Part shown: piece after piece, positions 54,979 to 63,599 of the stretch | Numbering within the stretch: the first letter of the stretch is position 1 | How the letters are laid out: the number at the start of each line of letters is the position of its first letter | Origin: an uncultured Phycisphaerales bacterium | Lineage (GTDB): Bacteria > Planctomycetota > Phycisphaerae > Sedimentisphaerales > Anaerobacaceae | Assembly (NCBI GenBank): GCA_937927975.1 | Contig: CALEZT010000172.1 | Location: forward strand, 1-64,000 | Direction: 5' to 3' | DNA: 64,000 nucleotides | The notes under the pieces: generated by a model | What the model saw: the letters and a program-made list of their open reading frames with translations, nothing else | What the model was told of the DNA's origin: nothing | Database searches by the model: none | Made by a program: the position numbers and the translations under genes

Positions 54979-55845
54979 CTACATGTTCTGGGCCAACTGC
55001 TTGATGTACTTCCGCAGATCATCGGCCATGTCCTCACGCTTGAGGGCGAATTCGATGTTGGTCCGAACGAAGCCGTCTTTGTTGCCGATGTCGCAGCGAC
55101 GGCCCTGGAGTTTGAGCCCGTAGACGGGGCGGGTCTTCACCAGGGAGCGAAGCGGTTCGGTCAGATCGATCTCGCCGTTCCTGCCGGGCGGGACTTTCCC
55201 GATGTAGTCCATGATGTCCGGCGTCAGCAGGTATCGGCTCGCGATCGCCAGACGCGAGGGGGCTTTCTGGGGCTTGGGTTTCTCGACGAGGTCCTGGATG
55301 CGATAGACGCCGGGCTCTACCTCCTCGCCATCGATGATCCCGTAGAGGCTCACCTTCTTCGGCTCGACCTCCTCCAGCAGAATGACCGGAGCCTGGAGCC
55401 GCTGGTAGAGCTCCACCAACTGGAGGGCTGCGGGCTTGGGGGCGTCCATGACCGTGTCCCCCAACAGGATGACGAACGGCTCATTGTTGACGTGGTGGCG
55501 GGCGCAGTAGACCGCGTCGCCCAGACCTCGCATCTCCTTCTGCCAGACGAAGTGGATGTCCGCCAACTCCGAGATGCGCCGCATGGCCTCCAACTCTGTG
55601 GTCTTGCCCTGCGATTCGAGTTGCCGTTCGAGCTGAAAGCTGCGGTCGAAATGCTCTTCGATGGACCGTTTGCCTTTGCCGATGATCATCAGCAGGTCGG
55701 TGATGCCCGCCTGGACGGCCTCCTCGACGACGTACTGAATGACCGGCGTATCGACGATCGGCAGCATCTCCTTGGGCTGCGACTTGGTGGCGGGCAGGAA
55801 GCGGGTCCCGAACCCCGCCGCGGGAATGACGGCCTTGCGGATCAT
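54979..55845 (-). CDS. galU: UTP-sugar-1-phosphate uridylyltransferase (GalU family)
   Basis: The ATG at 55845 overlaps the kinase stop by 4 nt. The 288-residue enzyme has the nucleotide-binding head PAAGFGTRFLPATKSQPKEM at residues 8-27, FVWQKEMRGLGDAVYCARHH, and the FVILLGDTVMDAP metal-binding aspartate region, all GalU-like. The usual substrate is glucose-1-phosphate. Beside a glucuronokinase it could accept glucuronate-1-phosphate as well or instead, which is inference from context. Confidence 0.88.
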   Translation of the reverse strand: MIRKAVIPAAGFGTRFLPATKSQPKEMLPIVDTPVIQYVVEEAVQAGITDLLMIIGKGKRSIEEHFDRSFQLERQLESQGKTTELEAMRRISELADIHFVWQKEMRGLGDAVYCARHHVNNEPFVILLGDTVMDAPKPAALQLVELYQRLQAPVILLEEVEPKKVSLYGIIDGEEVEPGVYRIQDLVEKPKPQKAPSRLAIASRYLLTPDIMDYIGKVPPGRNGEIDLTEPLRSLVKTRPVYGLKLQGRRCDIGNKDGFVRTNIEFALKREDMADDLRKYIKQLAQNM

Positions 55846-56861
55846 GTCTTGGCGGTTCCTACTCCAGGGACAATCGTGGGTTTGATGACTCGGATGTTCA
55901 GCTTCTGAAGGGTTTTGCGCAGGTTGGCGAACATCTTTTCGTCGGTGTACGTGCCGACGATGGCGCCGCCGGAGCCGGTGAACTTGGCGCTGGCGCCGAC
56001 GGATCGAGCCGCCTGGACCATGCGGAGGTTCTCTTCCGCGATCTTGTAGATCTCGCATCGCTTGTCGAAGTTGGCGTCCAGCAAGGCGGGGATTCCGTCG
56101 AGTTCCCCGTTGAGAAGACACTTCTTCACTTTCTCGGCCAGGTTCGCCCAGAATTTCATGGCGTTGACGACCTTGGGCTCGCCCTGGTCGAAGCGGTGGC
56201 GGATGTTGTTATGAAACTTCTCCGTCGGCTCGCTCAGGTCGTCACGATAGGCGATGTACAGCTTGGGCAGCAGCTTGGGGTCCATGGGCTCGTAGTTGCC
56301 GTAACCCTGCTTCTGCATGATCTCCTTGGCGAAGTCCATGTAGACCAGGCCTTCATACGCCTGGATGACGCGGTCCTGGAGGCCCGCCGGGATGTGCAGT
56401 TCCTGCGCCTCGGCCGCCAGGACCAGGTTGGCCTGGACGTACCGTGGAAAGCTGACGCCATAGAAGGCCATCAGGGCCCGCAGGCACGCGGTGATGATCG
56501 CACTGGAGCCGGCCAGTCCCACGCCGTGGGGGATGTCTGAGTTGTAGCGAATCGAGAAGTTCTTGTCGTGCAGGTCGATCTGGTGTTCCTGGCAGTAGTC
56601 GAAGAACCGCTTGACTGTGGCTTTCAGCAGGCGGATGCCGCCGTAGTAGCCGTGCAGTTGAACGTCGTTGACCAGAGCCTGAATGCTGGTGAAACAGGAA
56701 CGGTCTTTCTCGCTGGGCAGGATCTCCAACTCGGGCGTTTCGTACAGGATCACCTCCGCGTGAAAGTTGCTGAACGCGAACGAGATGGTCTTGCCGAAAT
56801 ACCCGTCGGAGGGATTTCCCACGAGTCCGGCTCTCGGATACGCTTGCGTCCGAATAATCAT
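55842..56861 (-). CDS. glucuronokinase-like GHMP kinase (plant type)
   Basis: The 339-residue protein opens with QAYPRAGLVGNPSDGYFGKT and has GYYGGIRLL near 71 and LHDKNFSIRYNSDIPHGVG near 97. The ATP loop GVGLAGSS ends at residue 120, and the GHMP motif KFTGSGGA is near the C-terminus. These blocks match, as far as I recall, plant glucuronokinase (GLCAK), which makes glucuronate-1-phosphate from free glucuronate. Galactokinases and mevalonate kinases differ at these sites. Coupling by 4-nt overlap to a uridylyltransferase, and then an epimerase, supports a UDP-glucuronate salvage route. Confidence 0.8.
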   Translation of the reverse strand: MIIRTQAYPRAGLVGNPSDGYFGKTISFAFSNFHAEVILYETPELEILPSEKDRSCFTSIQALVNDVQLHGYYGGIRLLKATVKRFFDYCQEHQIDLHDKNFSIRYNSDIPHGVGLAGSSAIITACLRALMAFYGVSFPRYVQANLVLAAEAQELHIPAGLQDRVIQAYEGLVYMDFAKEIMQKQGYGNYEPMDPKLLPKLYIAYRDDLSEPTEKFHNNIRHRFDQGEPKVVNAMKFWANLAEKVKKCLLNGELDGIPALLDANFDKRCEIYKIAEENLRMVQAARSVGASAKFTGSGGAIVGTYTDEKMFANLRKTLQKLNIRVIKPTIVPGVGTAKT

Positions 56862-56977
56862 GTCGTCTCCCCTCGCAAAACAGCTATGGGACCTTCACAC
56901 GCATCCGTCTGGACCAAGCCCGGCGGCTGCTCGGTGCTTCTCGTCGGGCGCGGCTACCGGAGTCTCCGAAGGGACGG

Positions 56978-57547
56978 TCAGGCCTTCCGCTCCGGCTGCT
57001 TCTCGACAGGCTCGATCATGTCCATGTCGATTTCGACGCTCGCGGCCTGGCCCAGCAGGTCGATCTGAAGCACGAGGCGCGTGTCGCTTCGGGTCTGGAC
57101 GACGATTCCTTCCAGGCCCAGCAGAGGCCCGGCGATCACACGACACCACTGGCCCTTGGCGATGTACTTGTGCGGGATCAGGGGGGCCCCGGCTCGCAAA
57201 GCCCGCTCGAATCCCACCAATTCATCGACCAGGCTGGCCTGATCCTTCACTTCGATCAGGCTCGCCACGCGGTTGGTCTTGAGCAACTCGATCCGCCCGT
57301 TCTCATCGCCGCAGAAGAACAAATACCCGGTGAACAGGGGCAGCAGCGATTTGATGGTTCGATGGCTCTGGCGACGCACCTTCCAGGTCATGGGCAGGAA
57401 ATAACTGACGTTTCGAGCCATCAGATCATGGGCCAGGGCCTTCTCGTTCCTGCTCTTGGTATGGGCCACCCACCACCGCCCTTGGAACAGGCGGATCGAT
57501 TCCGCCTGAGGCCAGACCAGCGGAGGGTTCTCTTCAATCTTCAGCAC
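56978..57547 (-). CDS. NusG-like (RfaH/UpxY type) transcription antiterminator
   Basis: The 189-residue protein has the NGN domain (RWWVAHTKSRNEKALAHDLM, then YFLPMTWKVRR and LLPLFTGYLFF) and a KOW-containing C-domain (KGQWCRVIAGPLLGLEGIVV). Specialised NusG paralogues of this type let polymerase read through long polysaccharide operons. It is the first gene of the minus-strand sugar-nucleotide set, 116 bp before the kinase, where such regulators normally sit. The leader upstream has a small CCGACG-N5-CGTCGG hairpin. Confidence 0.88.
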   Translation of the reverse strand: MLKIEENPPLVWPQAESIRLFQGRWWVAHTKSRNEKALAHDLMARNVSYFLPMTWKVRRQSHRTIKSLLPLFTGYLFFCGDENGRIELLKTNRVASLIEVKDQASLVDELVGFERALRAGAPLIPHKYIAKGQWCRVIAGPLLGLEGIVVQTRSDTRLVLQIDLLGQAASVEIDMDMIEPVEKQPERKA

Positions 57548-57633
57548 ACGTTACTCCCAGGTTGGGCTGCCGCCATCGCTGGTGGGGCAATCAAGGCTCC
57601 CCCACACATTTCTCGCAGCCCTTGATTTCTAAA

Positions 57634-57650
57634 CCGACGTTTGCCGTCGG
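57634..57650. repeat. short hairpin in the NusG-like gene's leader
   Basis: CCGACG (57634-57639) and CGTCGG (57645-57650) form a 6-bp stem with a 5-base loop, about 90 bp before the antiterminator gene on the minus strand. It might be a pause or binding element. No ops sequence is convincingly present. Confidence 0.3.
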
Positions 57651-57824
57651 CCGATTCTATACGACCGGGTCTTTGGGTCTTAGTGTAGTGGCATCCCGGC
57701 AGGATGTCAAAGCAAATGGCGTCAAGGAGTCCGAGGACGGGATGATACGACTTGACCTCGCGACGGGCTGTCCCTACAACAAGAATCTGGCCTGCCGCGG
57801 AGGCCGGGCGTCCGAGGTGAGAGT

Positions 57825-58901
57825 ATGGGGAAATCGCGTGTTCGTGCAGCTCCAGCGGTCCAGACGACCCGCCGAGGCAGAGCGGTGGTTCACCCGAAGG
57901 TGGTTACGCTGTTCACCTGCATCGGTAGACGTGTCTCGCTGCTAAGGAGTTTCCAGAAGGCCGCGAGGGAGCTTCGTCTGAGGGCTCTTTTCTGCGGCGC
58001 CGACATCGACAAGCACAGTCCGGCGCTTCAATTGTGCGACGAGGCATTGCTGGTGTCGCGAACGACCGAACCCGAGTATATAGATGAACTTCTGGCTATC
58101 GTTCGCAGGTTTGAGGTAAGCCTGCTGGTGCCGACCGTGGATCTGGATCTTCGCCTCTTGGCCGAGAACAAGGCCCGATTCGCAGAACGAGGTTGCCGCG
58201 TACTGGTGTCGAATCCCGACGTGATCGACACCTGCCAGGACAAACGCCGGACGTTCGAGTTTCTGACCCGAAACGGCTTCGACAGCCCCAAGACGATGAG
58301 CGTCCGGACCGCCCTGGCCGCCGATCGGCGTGGAGAACTTGCCTGGCCGTGCTTTCTGAAACGTTGGGATGGGTACGCCGGACTCGACAACGCTGTGGCG
58401 CGCGACCGCAGCGAGCTTCGGTTTCTCGCCAGGCGGATTCCTAATCCCATGTGTCAGGAGTTGGTCGAAGGCAAGGAGTACACGTGTGACGTCTACGTGG
58501 ATTTCGACATGCAGGTCCGATGCGTCGTTCCCCGCCTGCGGATGGAGGTCCGTTCGGGCGAGGTCAGCAAGGGACGGGTCGTCAGAGACCCGCGTATCAT
58601 GACTCAGGCCGGACGCATGGTCGAATTGCTGGGAGCCGGTCCCGGCGTCATCACGGTCCAATTGTTCGTGACGGAAAGCGGCCGGCTCCGATTCAACGAG
58701 ATCAATCCGCGTTTCGGCGGAGGGGCCCCCTTGTCGATCCAGGCGGGCGCGAACTTCCCCAGGTGGATTCTCCAGGAACTGACGGGCAGGCAGCCACAGA
58801 TCGATCCGCAGGGATTCGAGGACGGCCTCACGATGCTCCGCTACGACGACGAGGTCTGGACCCGCGATTCGGAGCTGAAGGGAAAGAATGTCGAAGTGTG
58901 A
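57825..58901 (+). CDS. ATP-grasp family protein
   Basis: The ATG at 57825 follows GAGGTGAG. The conserved part begins only near VVTLFTCIGRRVSLLRSFQK, so a GTG at 57885 is an alternative start. The protein has the pre-ATP-grasp fold, then LVSNPDVIDTCQDKRRTFEF (carbamoyl-phosphate-synthase-like), a lysine and Glu-rich nucleotide site, and the metal motif RFNEINPRFGGGAPLSIQAG near 290. Family members ligate or carboxylate small molecules, or modify sugars and peptides. The substrate is not deduced. It is divergent from the antiterminator operon and convergent with manA. Confidence 0.75.
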   Translation: MGKSRVRAAPAVQTTRRGRAVVHPKVVTLFTCIGRRVSLLRSFQKAARELRLRALFCGADIDKHSPALQLCDEALLVSRTTEPEYIDELLAIVRRFEVSLLVPTVDLDLRLLAENKARFAERGCRVLVSNPDVIDTCQDKRRTFEFLTRNGFDSPKTMSVRTALAADRRGELAWPCFLKRWDGYAGLDNAVARDRSELRFLARRIPNPMCQELVEGKEYTCDVYVDFDMQVRCVVPRLRMEVRSGEVSKGRVVRDPRIMTQAGRMVELLGAGPGVITVQLFVTESGRLRFNEINPRFGGGAPLSIQAGANFPRWILQELTGRQPQIDPQGFEDGLTMLRYDDEVWTRDSELKGKNVEV

Positions 58902-58934
58902 TGCTTCGTCTCTTACTTCAGGCTTTGCACTCCC

Positions 58935-59882
58935 TCAAACCGTCACGACCAGATACTCGGTCTCGCACTCCGACCGCATCGCGCCTTCGAACGCTGCGGG
59001 GATGATCAGACTGTCCCCTGCGGAGAAGTCCACCGGTTCGGCCTGACGGGACAGGATCGTGCCGTTGCCGCTCAGGACGATCACCACACGCATGACGCCT
59101 CGGGAGAAGAACACCTCGCCGCCTTCGGCCCGGTGCCCCTTGTCCACCTTGAAGTACTCGCAATCGACGAGCCGGCCCACCTTTGTGACAGGCAGCTTGT
59201 CGGGCGTCACGTCGAAGTGAATGCTCTCCAGGGCCTCCTCAATGTGAAGTTGTCGGGGCTTGCCCGAATCGTCCACGCGATTCCAGTCGAAGGCGCGATA
59301 CGTCGTGTCCGAAGGCGTCTGGATCTCCGCGATCAGCAGGCCGGCCCCGATCGCATGGGCCGTACCCGCCGGGATGAAGTGGCACTCGCCAGCCGAGACA
59401 GGCACTTCCGCCAGCAGGTTCGCCGCGGTTCCGTCGCGGATCGCAGCGGCGAACCGATCTCTGGCGATCGGCTTCTTGAATCCCTTGTAGATGACCGCTC
59501 CCGGCCGGGCGTGGATCACATACCAGCACTCGGTCTTCATGTCGCCCCTGCCCATCCTGCGGCAGGTCTCGGCATCCGGATGCACCTGCACGCTGAGCAC
59601 CTGCTGGGCATCGAGGAACTTGATCAACAGGGGAAACGACTCGGGGAAATCCCTGAGGCCAACAATGGTTTCGGCGTGTTGGCGAACAACCGAACCGAGC
59701 GTCTGTCCCTGGAGCCAACCGTTGCCGATGGTGGACTTGCCTTCGGGCAGGTCTGCGATTTCCCAACTCTCGCCGATCTTCTCCCCTGGCGGAAGGTCTT
59801 TGGAGAACACCTCCTGCAGCGTCCGCCCGCCCCAGATTCGGGACTTGAACACGGGCGATGATTTCAGAGGATAGATCTCCAT
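58935..59882 (-). CDS. manA: mannose-6-phosphate isomerase, class I
   Basis: A 315-residue cupin isomerase with SRIWGGRTLQEVF at the start and the zinc ligands in QVHPD near 97 and ECHFIPAGTAHAIG near 167. The short form (about 315 residues) is the B. subtilis ManA/YvyI type. It interconverts mannose-6-phosphate and fructose-6-phosphate, supplying GDP-mannose for glycans or admitting mannose to glycolysis. It follows the amidase gene after 14 bp and is the last gene of the minus-strand run. Confidence 0.92.
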   Translation of the reverse strand: MEIYPLKSSPVFKSRIWGGRTLQEVFSKDLPPGEKIGESWEIADLPEGKSTIGNGWLQGQTLGSVVRQHAETIVGLRDFPESFPLLIKFLDAQQVLSVQVHPDAETCRRMGRGDMKTECWYVIHARPGAVIYKGFKKPIARDRFAAAIRDGTAANLLAEVPVSAGECHFIPAGTAHAIGAGLLIAEIQTPSDTTYRAFDWNRVDDSGKPRQLHIEEALESIHFDVTPDKLPVTKVGRLVDCEYFKVDKGHRAEGGEVFFSRGVMRVVIVLSGNGTILSRQAEPVDFSAGDSLIIPAAFEGAMRSECETEYLVVTV

Positions 59883-59896
59883 CGCGGTCTTTCGTT

Positions 59897-60805
59897 CTAT
59901 TTCAGATAGGCCTGGATGCCGTCGGCGATGGCCTGCGCCAGGCGGTCCCGGAAGCGGTCATCCGCCAGGCGGGCGGCGTCCTGGGGGTTCGAGAGATAGC
60001 CCAGTTCGATCAAGACGGCAGGGCCCTTGCTCTTCATCAGGACGCGATAATCCTGCTCGCGGACGCCGCGGTTGTTCATGCCGGTCTTTTCCATGGCCTG
60101 ATTGATCGCGTGGGCGGCCCGATACGATTCCGCGGAGGCGCCCGCCGCGACGTAGATCGTGAAGCCCTGAGCGCTGCTGCTGGGCGCCGAGTCCGAATGG
60201 ATGCTCACGAACAGAGCGGCCTTCCTCCGGTTGCCGATCTCGGCTCGCTCCTCGAGTTCGATGAAGGTGTCCTGCCAACGGGTCATGACGACCGGAAGAT
60301 TCCGCTGCTCCAGCAGGTTGGCGACCTTGGCGGCCACGCGCAGGTTGATGTCCTTTTCCTTGATCCCGGTGGGGCTGATGGTGCCTGGATCGTGCGCGCC
60401 GTGGCCAGCGTCGATGATCACCGCGCCCTTGCGGACCGGCGTTGTCGGCGGCTGCGGAAGACCGGTGCGCAGGTGCGGGCGGATCTGCTCGGCCAGAGCC
60501 GACGAAACGTGAACGACGCCGTGATCCTTTGTGACGTTGCCGACGGAACCCAGGGGCTTGCCGTTGACGAAGAATCGACCGTCCGTGTGCGTGAAGACGA
60601 TCACCGTGTTGGCGGCGTTCTTCATCACGACGAAGGTCTCGTCCCGCTGCTCGATTCGCAGGCCCAATCGCAGGGCCAGTTGCTCGATGGTTACCGTGTC
60701 CTCGCCGACCACAACTCCCGGGGTTCTTCGCTGGGGGCCTGGACAGCCGGCAATCACCAGCACCAGGGGCATCAATACGAACCATATGTGCGTCTTTGTT
60801 ATCAT
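59897..60805 (-). CDS. N-acetylmuramoyl-L-alanine amidase (Amidase_3), lipoprotein
   Basis: A lipobox VIAGC with Cys21 predicts a lipoprotein. Residues about 35-95 resemble the copper-amine-oxidase-N-like (stalk) domain (TIEQLALRLGLRIEQRDETF). The Amidase_3 domain follows with the zinc ligands of the family: IIDAGHGAHDPGT, the Glu of LRVAAKVANLLEQ/LEERAEIGNR, and LFVSIHSDSAPSS, then AVLIELGYLSNPQDA with the catalytic Glu. It cleaves the lactyl-amide bond of peptidoglycan during growth or separation. Confidence 0.92.
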   Translation of the reverse strand: MITKTHIWFVLMPLVLVIAGCPGPQRRTPGVVVGEDTVTIEQLALRLGLRIEQRDETFVVMKNAANTVIVFTHTDGRFFVNGKPLGSVGNVTKDHGVVHVSSALAEQIRPHLRTGLPQPPTTPVRKGAVIIDAGHGAHDPGTISPTGIKEKDINLRVAAKVANLLEQRNLPVVMTRWQDTFIELEERAEIGNRRKAALFVSIHSDSAPSSSAQGFTIYVAAGASAESYRAAHAINQAMEKTGMNNRGVREQDYRVLMKSKGPAVLIELGYLSNPQDAARLADDRFRDRLAQAIADGIQAYLK

Positions 60806-60898
60806 ATACGGGCTATTATCGGAGATAGGCCTTCCATCGGTTCACATTTCGTTTCGAAATTCCTTCGTCGGACCAAAAAAAGTAGCCGCGGCATCCTC

Positions 60899-61711
60899 TC
60901 AGTCTCCCCAGTCGCCCGATCGCGTCCGCCAATTGGCCGCCATGCGCGCGAAGTCGAACAGGTCCACGAACCCGTCGCGATTGCTGTCCGCCCGCTCGCA
61001 GAAATCATTCTGCAGGGAGCTTTCGCACGACAGCCAGTGACAGGCCAGTTGAGCGAGGTCCGCAGGTCCGACCTGGCCGTCGACAACCAAATCTCCTGCG
61101 AGGGGCTCGACATTGAATACGATCGTGATCGGTTCCGACGGTTCGTATGGGTCGCCGTCGTCCAGGTCGTCCACAACCCGAAAGCTGATCCACTGCAGGG
61201 TGGTTCCGTCCGTCGCCTGGTAGGACATGTGGATATGGGAATCCCCTCGCAGGCTGTGGATGTCGCTGTGATCGAAGTTCTGCCCCACGGCGTCGATGGT
61301 GAACTGGGGGTAATCCTTGTGGACGGCCCGAAGCCCTGGCGAGAGGGCGACACATTCGACGATGAACCGATAGTCGATTCCCGGCGCCCCGGCTGGGGCC
61401 CAGTTGGGTTCGTAGGTGGTGCTTGAACCGGGATGGATCGCCTGGAACAGGTCGAAGCCCGGTTCGCCAATCCGGTAGGCGTAGCTCGGGAAGATGCTCT
61501 TTTGCAGAGGATAGAACCAGTTGTGATAGGGCGTCTGACTGCTGTTGCGATACTTCTGCCCGCTGTCGAGGAAGAGGGTCCTGTCGTCAGAGGTGCCGAG
61601 TATCCCGTCGCGGTTGCAGCCGATGATGAGGTGGTCGAGGGGACATTCCCCCCATGCGGACTGGCAGCATGCCATTGCTATTGTGACACAGAGCACATCA
61701 AGCCGTCTCAT
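60899..61711 (-). CDS. secreted protein with dockerin-like repeats
   Basis: A signal peptide (VLCVTIAMACCQSAWG) precedes a 270-residue protein. The tail has two Asp/Asn-rich loops: GDLVVDGQVGPADLAQLACH, whose calcium-ligand positions are partly changed, and ADSNRDGFVDLFDFARMAAN, which is intact. This matches the secreted dockerin-type proteins common in Phycisphaerae. The N-terminal 200 residues are not recognised. It follows the prepilin gene 15 bp downstream, repeating the order prepilin then dockerin protein seen at 29-31 kb. Confidence 0.75.
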   Translation of the reverse strand: MRRLDVLCVTIAMACCQSAWGECPLDHLIIGCNRDGILGTSDDRTLFLDSGQKYRNSSQTPYHNWFYPLQKSIFPSYAYRIGEPGFDLFQAIHPGSSTTYEPNWAPAGAPGIDYRFIVECVALSPGLRAVHKDYPQFTIDAVGQNFDHSDIHSLRGDSHIHMSYQATDGTTLQWISFRVVDDLDDGDPYEPSEPITIVFNVEPLAGDLVVDGQVGPADLAQLACHWLSCESSLQNDFCERADSNRDGFVDLFDFARMAANWRTRSGDWGD

Positions 61712-61726
61712 GTCGCTGCTCCTGAG

Positions 61727-62506
61727 TTAAGGGTTCTCCGGCCATTTCGGGGCCGCTTCGGGATACCAGTTGCAGACGCCGGGGTACTCGTAAGTGTGCT
61801 CGAACTTGAGCCCCTCCGCGTGGCCGTCCGCAAAGAGGTAGTGGGAGACCCCCTGGTGGCGGTCCCATGGGATGAACTGCTTGGCGTAGTCCACTGACCC
61901 TTCCCACGTCTCAGGGTGGATATGGTCGGCCAGGCGGAAGCTCTCGGTGTTCGGCGCCTCGCTGATCCAAACGCATGCCATCGGCCGGCGGATCGAATTG
62001 ACGCAGTTGTAGCGGTTCGGTCCCGCGCCGTAGCGATAGCAGATCGGGTCCAGCAGGCTATTGACCGCGAAGCTTGAATACCGGGCGTTCTTCTGCTCGC
62101 TCAACGGCCTGCTCCAATCGACAAACTCTTTCCCTTTATCGCTGGGGCAGCGGAACAGAAGCTGTTCTTTCGTGTAGTGGGTCAGGACCCGCAGCCAGTG
62201 GTCATTCGGCTCGCGAATATGGCACGAACTGGGCGGCAGGCGGTACCCCGAATCGGGCAAATACGTCTGCAGTGCAACACCCGTCTGCCGCAGGTTGCTC
62301 TGGCACGCGATCTTCTGCGCCTGCTTGCGGGCCCGGTTCAACGAGGGCATCAGCACCGCCATGAGGACCGCGATGATCGAGATCACCACCAGCAGCTCAA
62401 TCAGCGTGAAGGCCCGGGCGCAACGGCGATCGTGCCCTCCGGGGCGTCTTTGGACGCCCCGGAGGTTCCTCCGCCATCGCTCCAATTGGCATGAACTCCT
62501 TCTCAT
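61727..62506 (-). CDS. prepilin-type protein with an expanded leader
   Basis: The ATG at 62506 follows GAAGGGA. The leader before FTLIELLVVISIIAVLMAVL is 32 residues, far longer than in the two paralogues in this window (7 and 9). It ends in Ala rather than Gly at -1. Leader codons about 14-24 are encoded by a perfect GC-rich palindrome. The C-terminus has the exact H-X9-DG-H signature HQGVSHYLFADGH. It is 259 residues long and lies between a His-rich secreted protein and a dockerin protein. Confidence 0.88.
   Translation of the reverse strand: MRRSSCQLERWRRNLRGVQRRPGGHDRRCARAFTLIELLVVISIIAVLMAVLMPSLNRARKQAQKIACQSNLRQTGVALQTYLPDSGYRLPPSSCHIREPNDHWLRVLTHYTKEQLLFRCPSDKGKEFVDWSRPLSEQKNARYSSFAVNSLLDPICYRYGAGPNRYNCVNSIRRPMACVWISEAPNTESFRLADHIHPETWEGSVDYAKQFIPWDRHQGVSHYLFADGHAEGLKFEHTYEYPGVCNWYPEAAPKWPENP
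62436..62465. repeat. perfect palindrome inside the prepilin leader
   Basis: CCTCCGGGGCGTC (62436-62448) and GACGCCCCGGAGG (62453-62465) form a perfect 13-bp stem with a 4-base loop. It lies in-frame within the leader codons of the prepilin gene. It could be an inserted REP-like unit or a translational control hairpin. Confidence 0.7.
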
Positions 62507-62532
62507 GACGAGTTCCCTTCTGACCGAGGTTC

Positions 62533-63468
62533 TCAGTCCTCGTGGTCGTGGTCGTGCTCGTGCTCGTCGTGGTCGTGTTCTCCCTGACTCTGGAAGCTGT
62601 AGATTCCGGACAGCCCCCAGTTCTCCAGAACGATCCTGAAGTCCTCGATATCCACAACTCCGTCGCTGTTCACGTCGCCCTGGATGGGCTGGACAACCGT
62701 CTTGGCGAAACGGACGGTGATGTCGGCGGATCGCTGGTATAGACCGCCAGCGTCGTGGGCTGACAGGACCACAGCGACTTCGTCGTCCGCCTCGTCGAGC
62801 CAGAAGTAGAAGTACAGATGGGTGTGAATACCCCAGGCATTTTCGTCCTTGAGCCATCTCTTGGGGAACGTGTAGGTCTGGCCGTCGGCGATGAGGACCG
62901 GCGTGTCGTCCGATTGGAGCATGAAGAAATCGTTCGCGTCGAGATTGCCGCTGACTCGCTCCCTCCGCAGTTGGATGCTCCACTTGGGGGCGTTGTTCGG
63001 ATCTCCCGCGGCGAGATTCCACGCTCCCTGCGGGCCGAACGCGGAACTCCACCCGTTGAGGTGAGTGGCGCCCTCGGGGTCCCCGTAACCGGTGGCCTTG
63101 CTGTAGAGGAAATTGCAGGTGTACAACTCCTTTGTCGGATCGCCCGGCTTGGTGACGTGCTCGCCTTCCTCCAGAACGGGCGACAGGACGAGGAACGTGT
63201 TGCCATTGCTGTGCTCCCAGTGGGGCCAGCCGGGCGTTGCGGCCTTGTGTGCCGGCGGCATGGAGAACAGCCAGAGCTTGTTGTCGTCGGTGGGGTCCGA
63301 GTCAATGGCACCCTCGGCCGGGCTGCTCCAAACGGCCGGCCGCCATGTGGGGTTGATGCCGATGTGGAAGTGGGCCACGGCGTCGCTGTGCCCCTGTGCC
63401 TGTACTAACTGTGAGAGGGCTGCCGTCAGCGTCAAGGCTGCGACAGCGATTAGAGACAGTATCTTCAT
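62533..63468 (-). CDS. secreted His-rich protein with dockerin-like loop
   Basis: After a signal peptide ending near LVQAQ the mature 311-residue protein begins GHSDAVAHFHIGINPTWRP. It carries a dockerin-like loop near residue 267 (GDVNSDGVVDIEDFRIVLEN) and ends in a His/Asp/Glu tail (EHDHDEHEHDHDHED) of the kind that binds Zn2+, Ni2+ or Cu2+. It is 131 bp downstream of a His-rich membrane protein and a Fur-family gene. A secreted metal scavenger or sensor is a reasonable inference. Confidence 0.7.
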   Translation of the reverse strand: MKILSLIAVAALTLTAALSQLVQAQGHSDAVAHFHIGINPTWRPAVWSSPAEGAIDSDPTDDNKLWLFSMPPAHKAATPGWPHWEHSNGNTFLVLSPVLEEGEHVTKPGDPTKELYTCNFLYSKATGYGDPEGATHLNGWSSAFGPQGAWNLAAGDPNNAPKWSIQLRRERVSGNLDANDFFMLQSDDTPVLIADGQTYTFPKRWLKDENAWGIHTHLYFYFWLDEADDEVAVVLSAHDAGGLYQRSADITVRFAKTVVQPIQGDVNSDGVVDIEDFRIVLENWGLSGIYSFQSQGEHDHDEHEHDHDHED

Positions 63469-63599
63469 CGCGTATTCTCTTCGTAGTCCTGCTCATGTTG
63501 TATATGGGTTCACGGCCGGGCCCAACGCCAATCCGAATCGACGCAGGATGTGCGTCGGGATGAAACGCAAGAGGGGGCCCTCAAAACGAACTGATGGAG

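Noticed and set aside
57565..57578. GGCGGCAGCC on the minus strand before the NusG-like gene, resembling the RfaH ops element.
   Set aside because: Only about 8 of 12 positions match the E. coli ops core, and RfaH-type ops sites are not known from this phylum.
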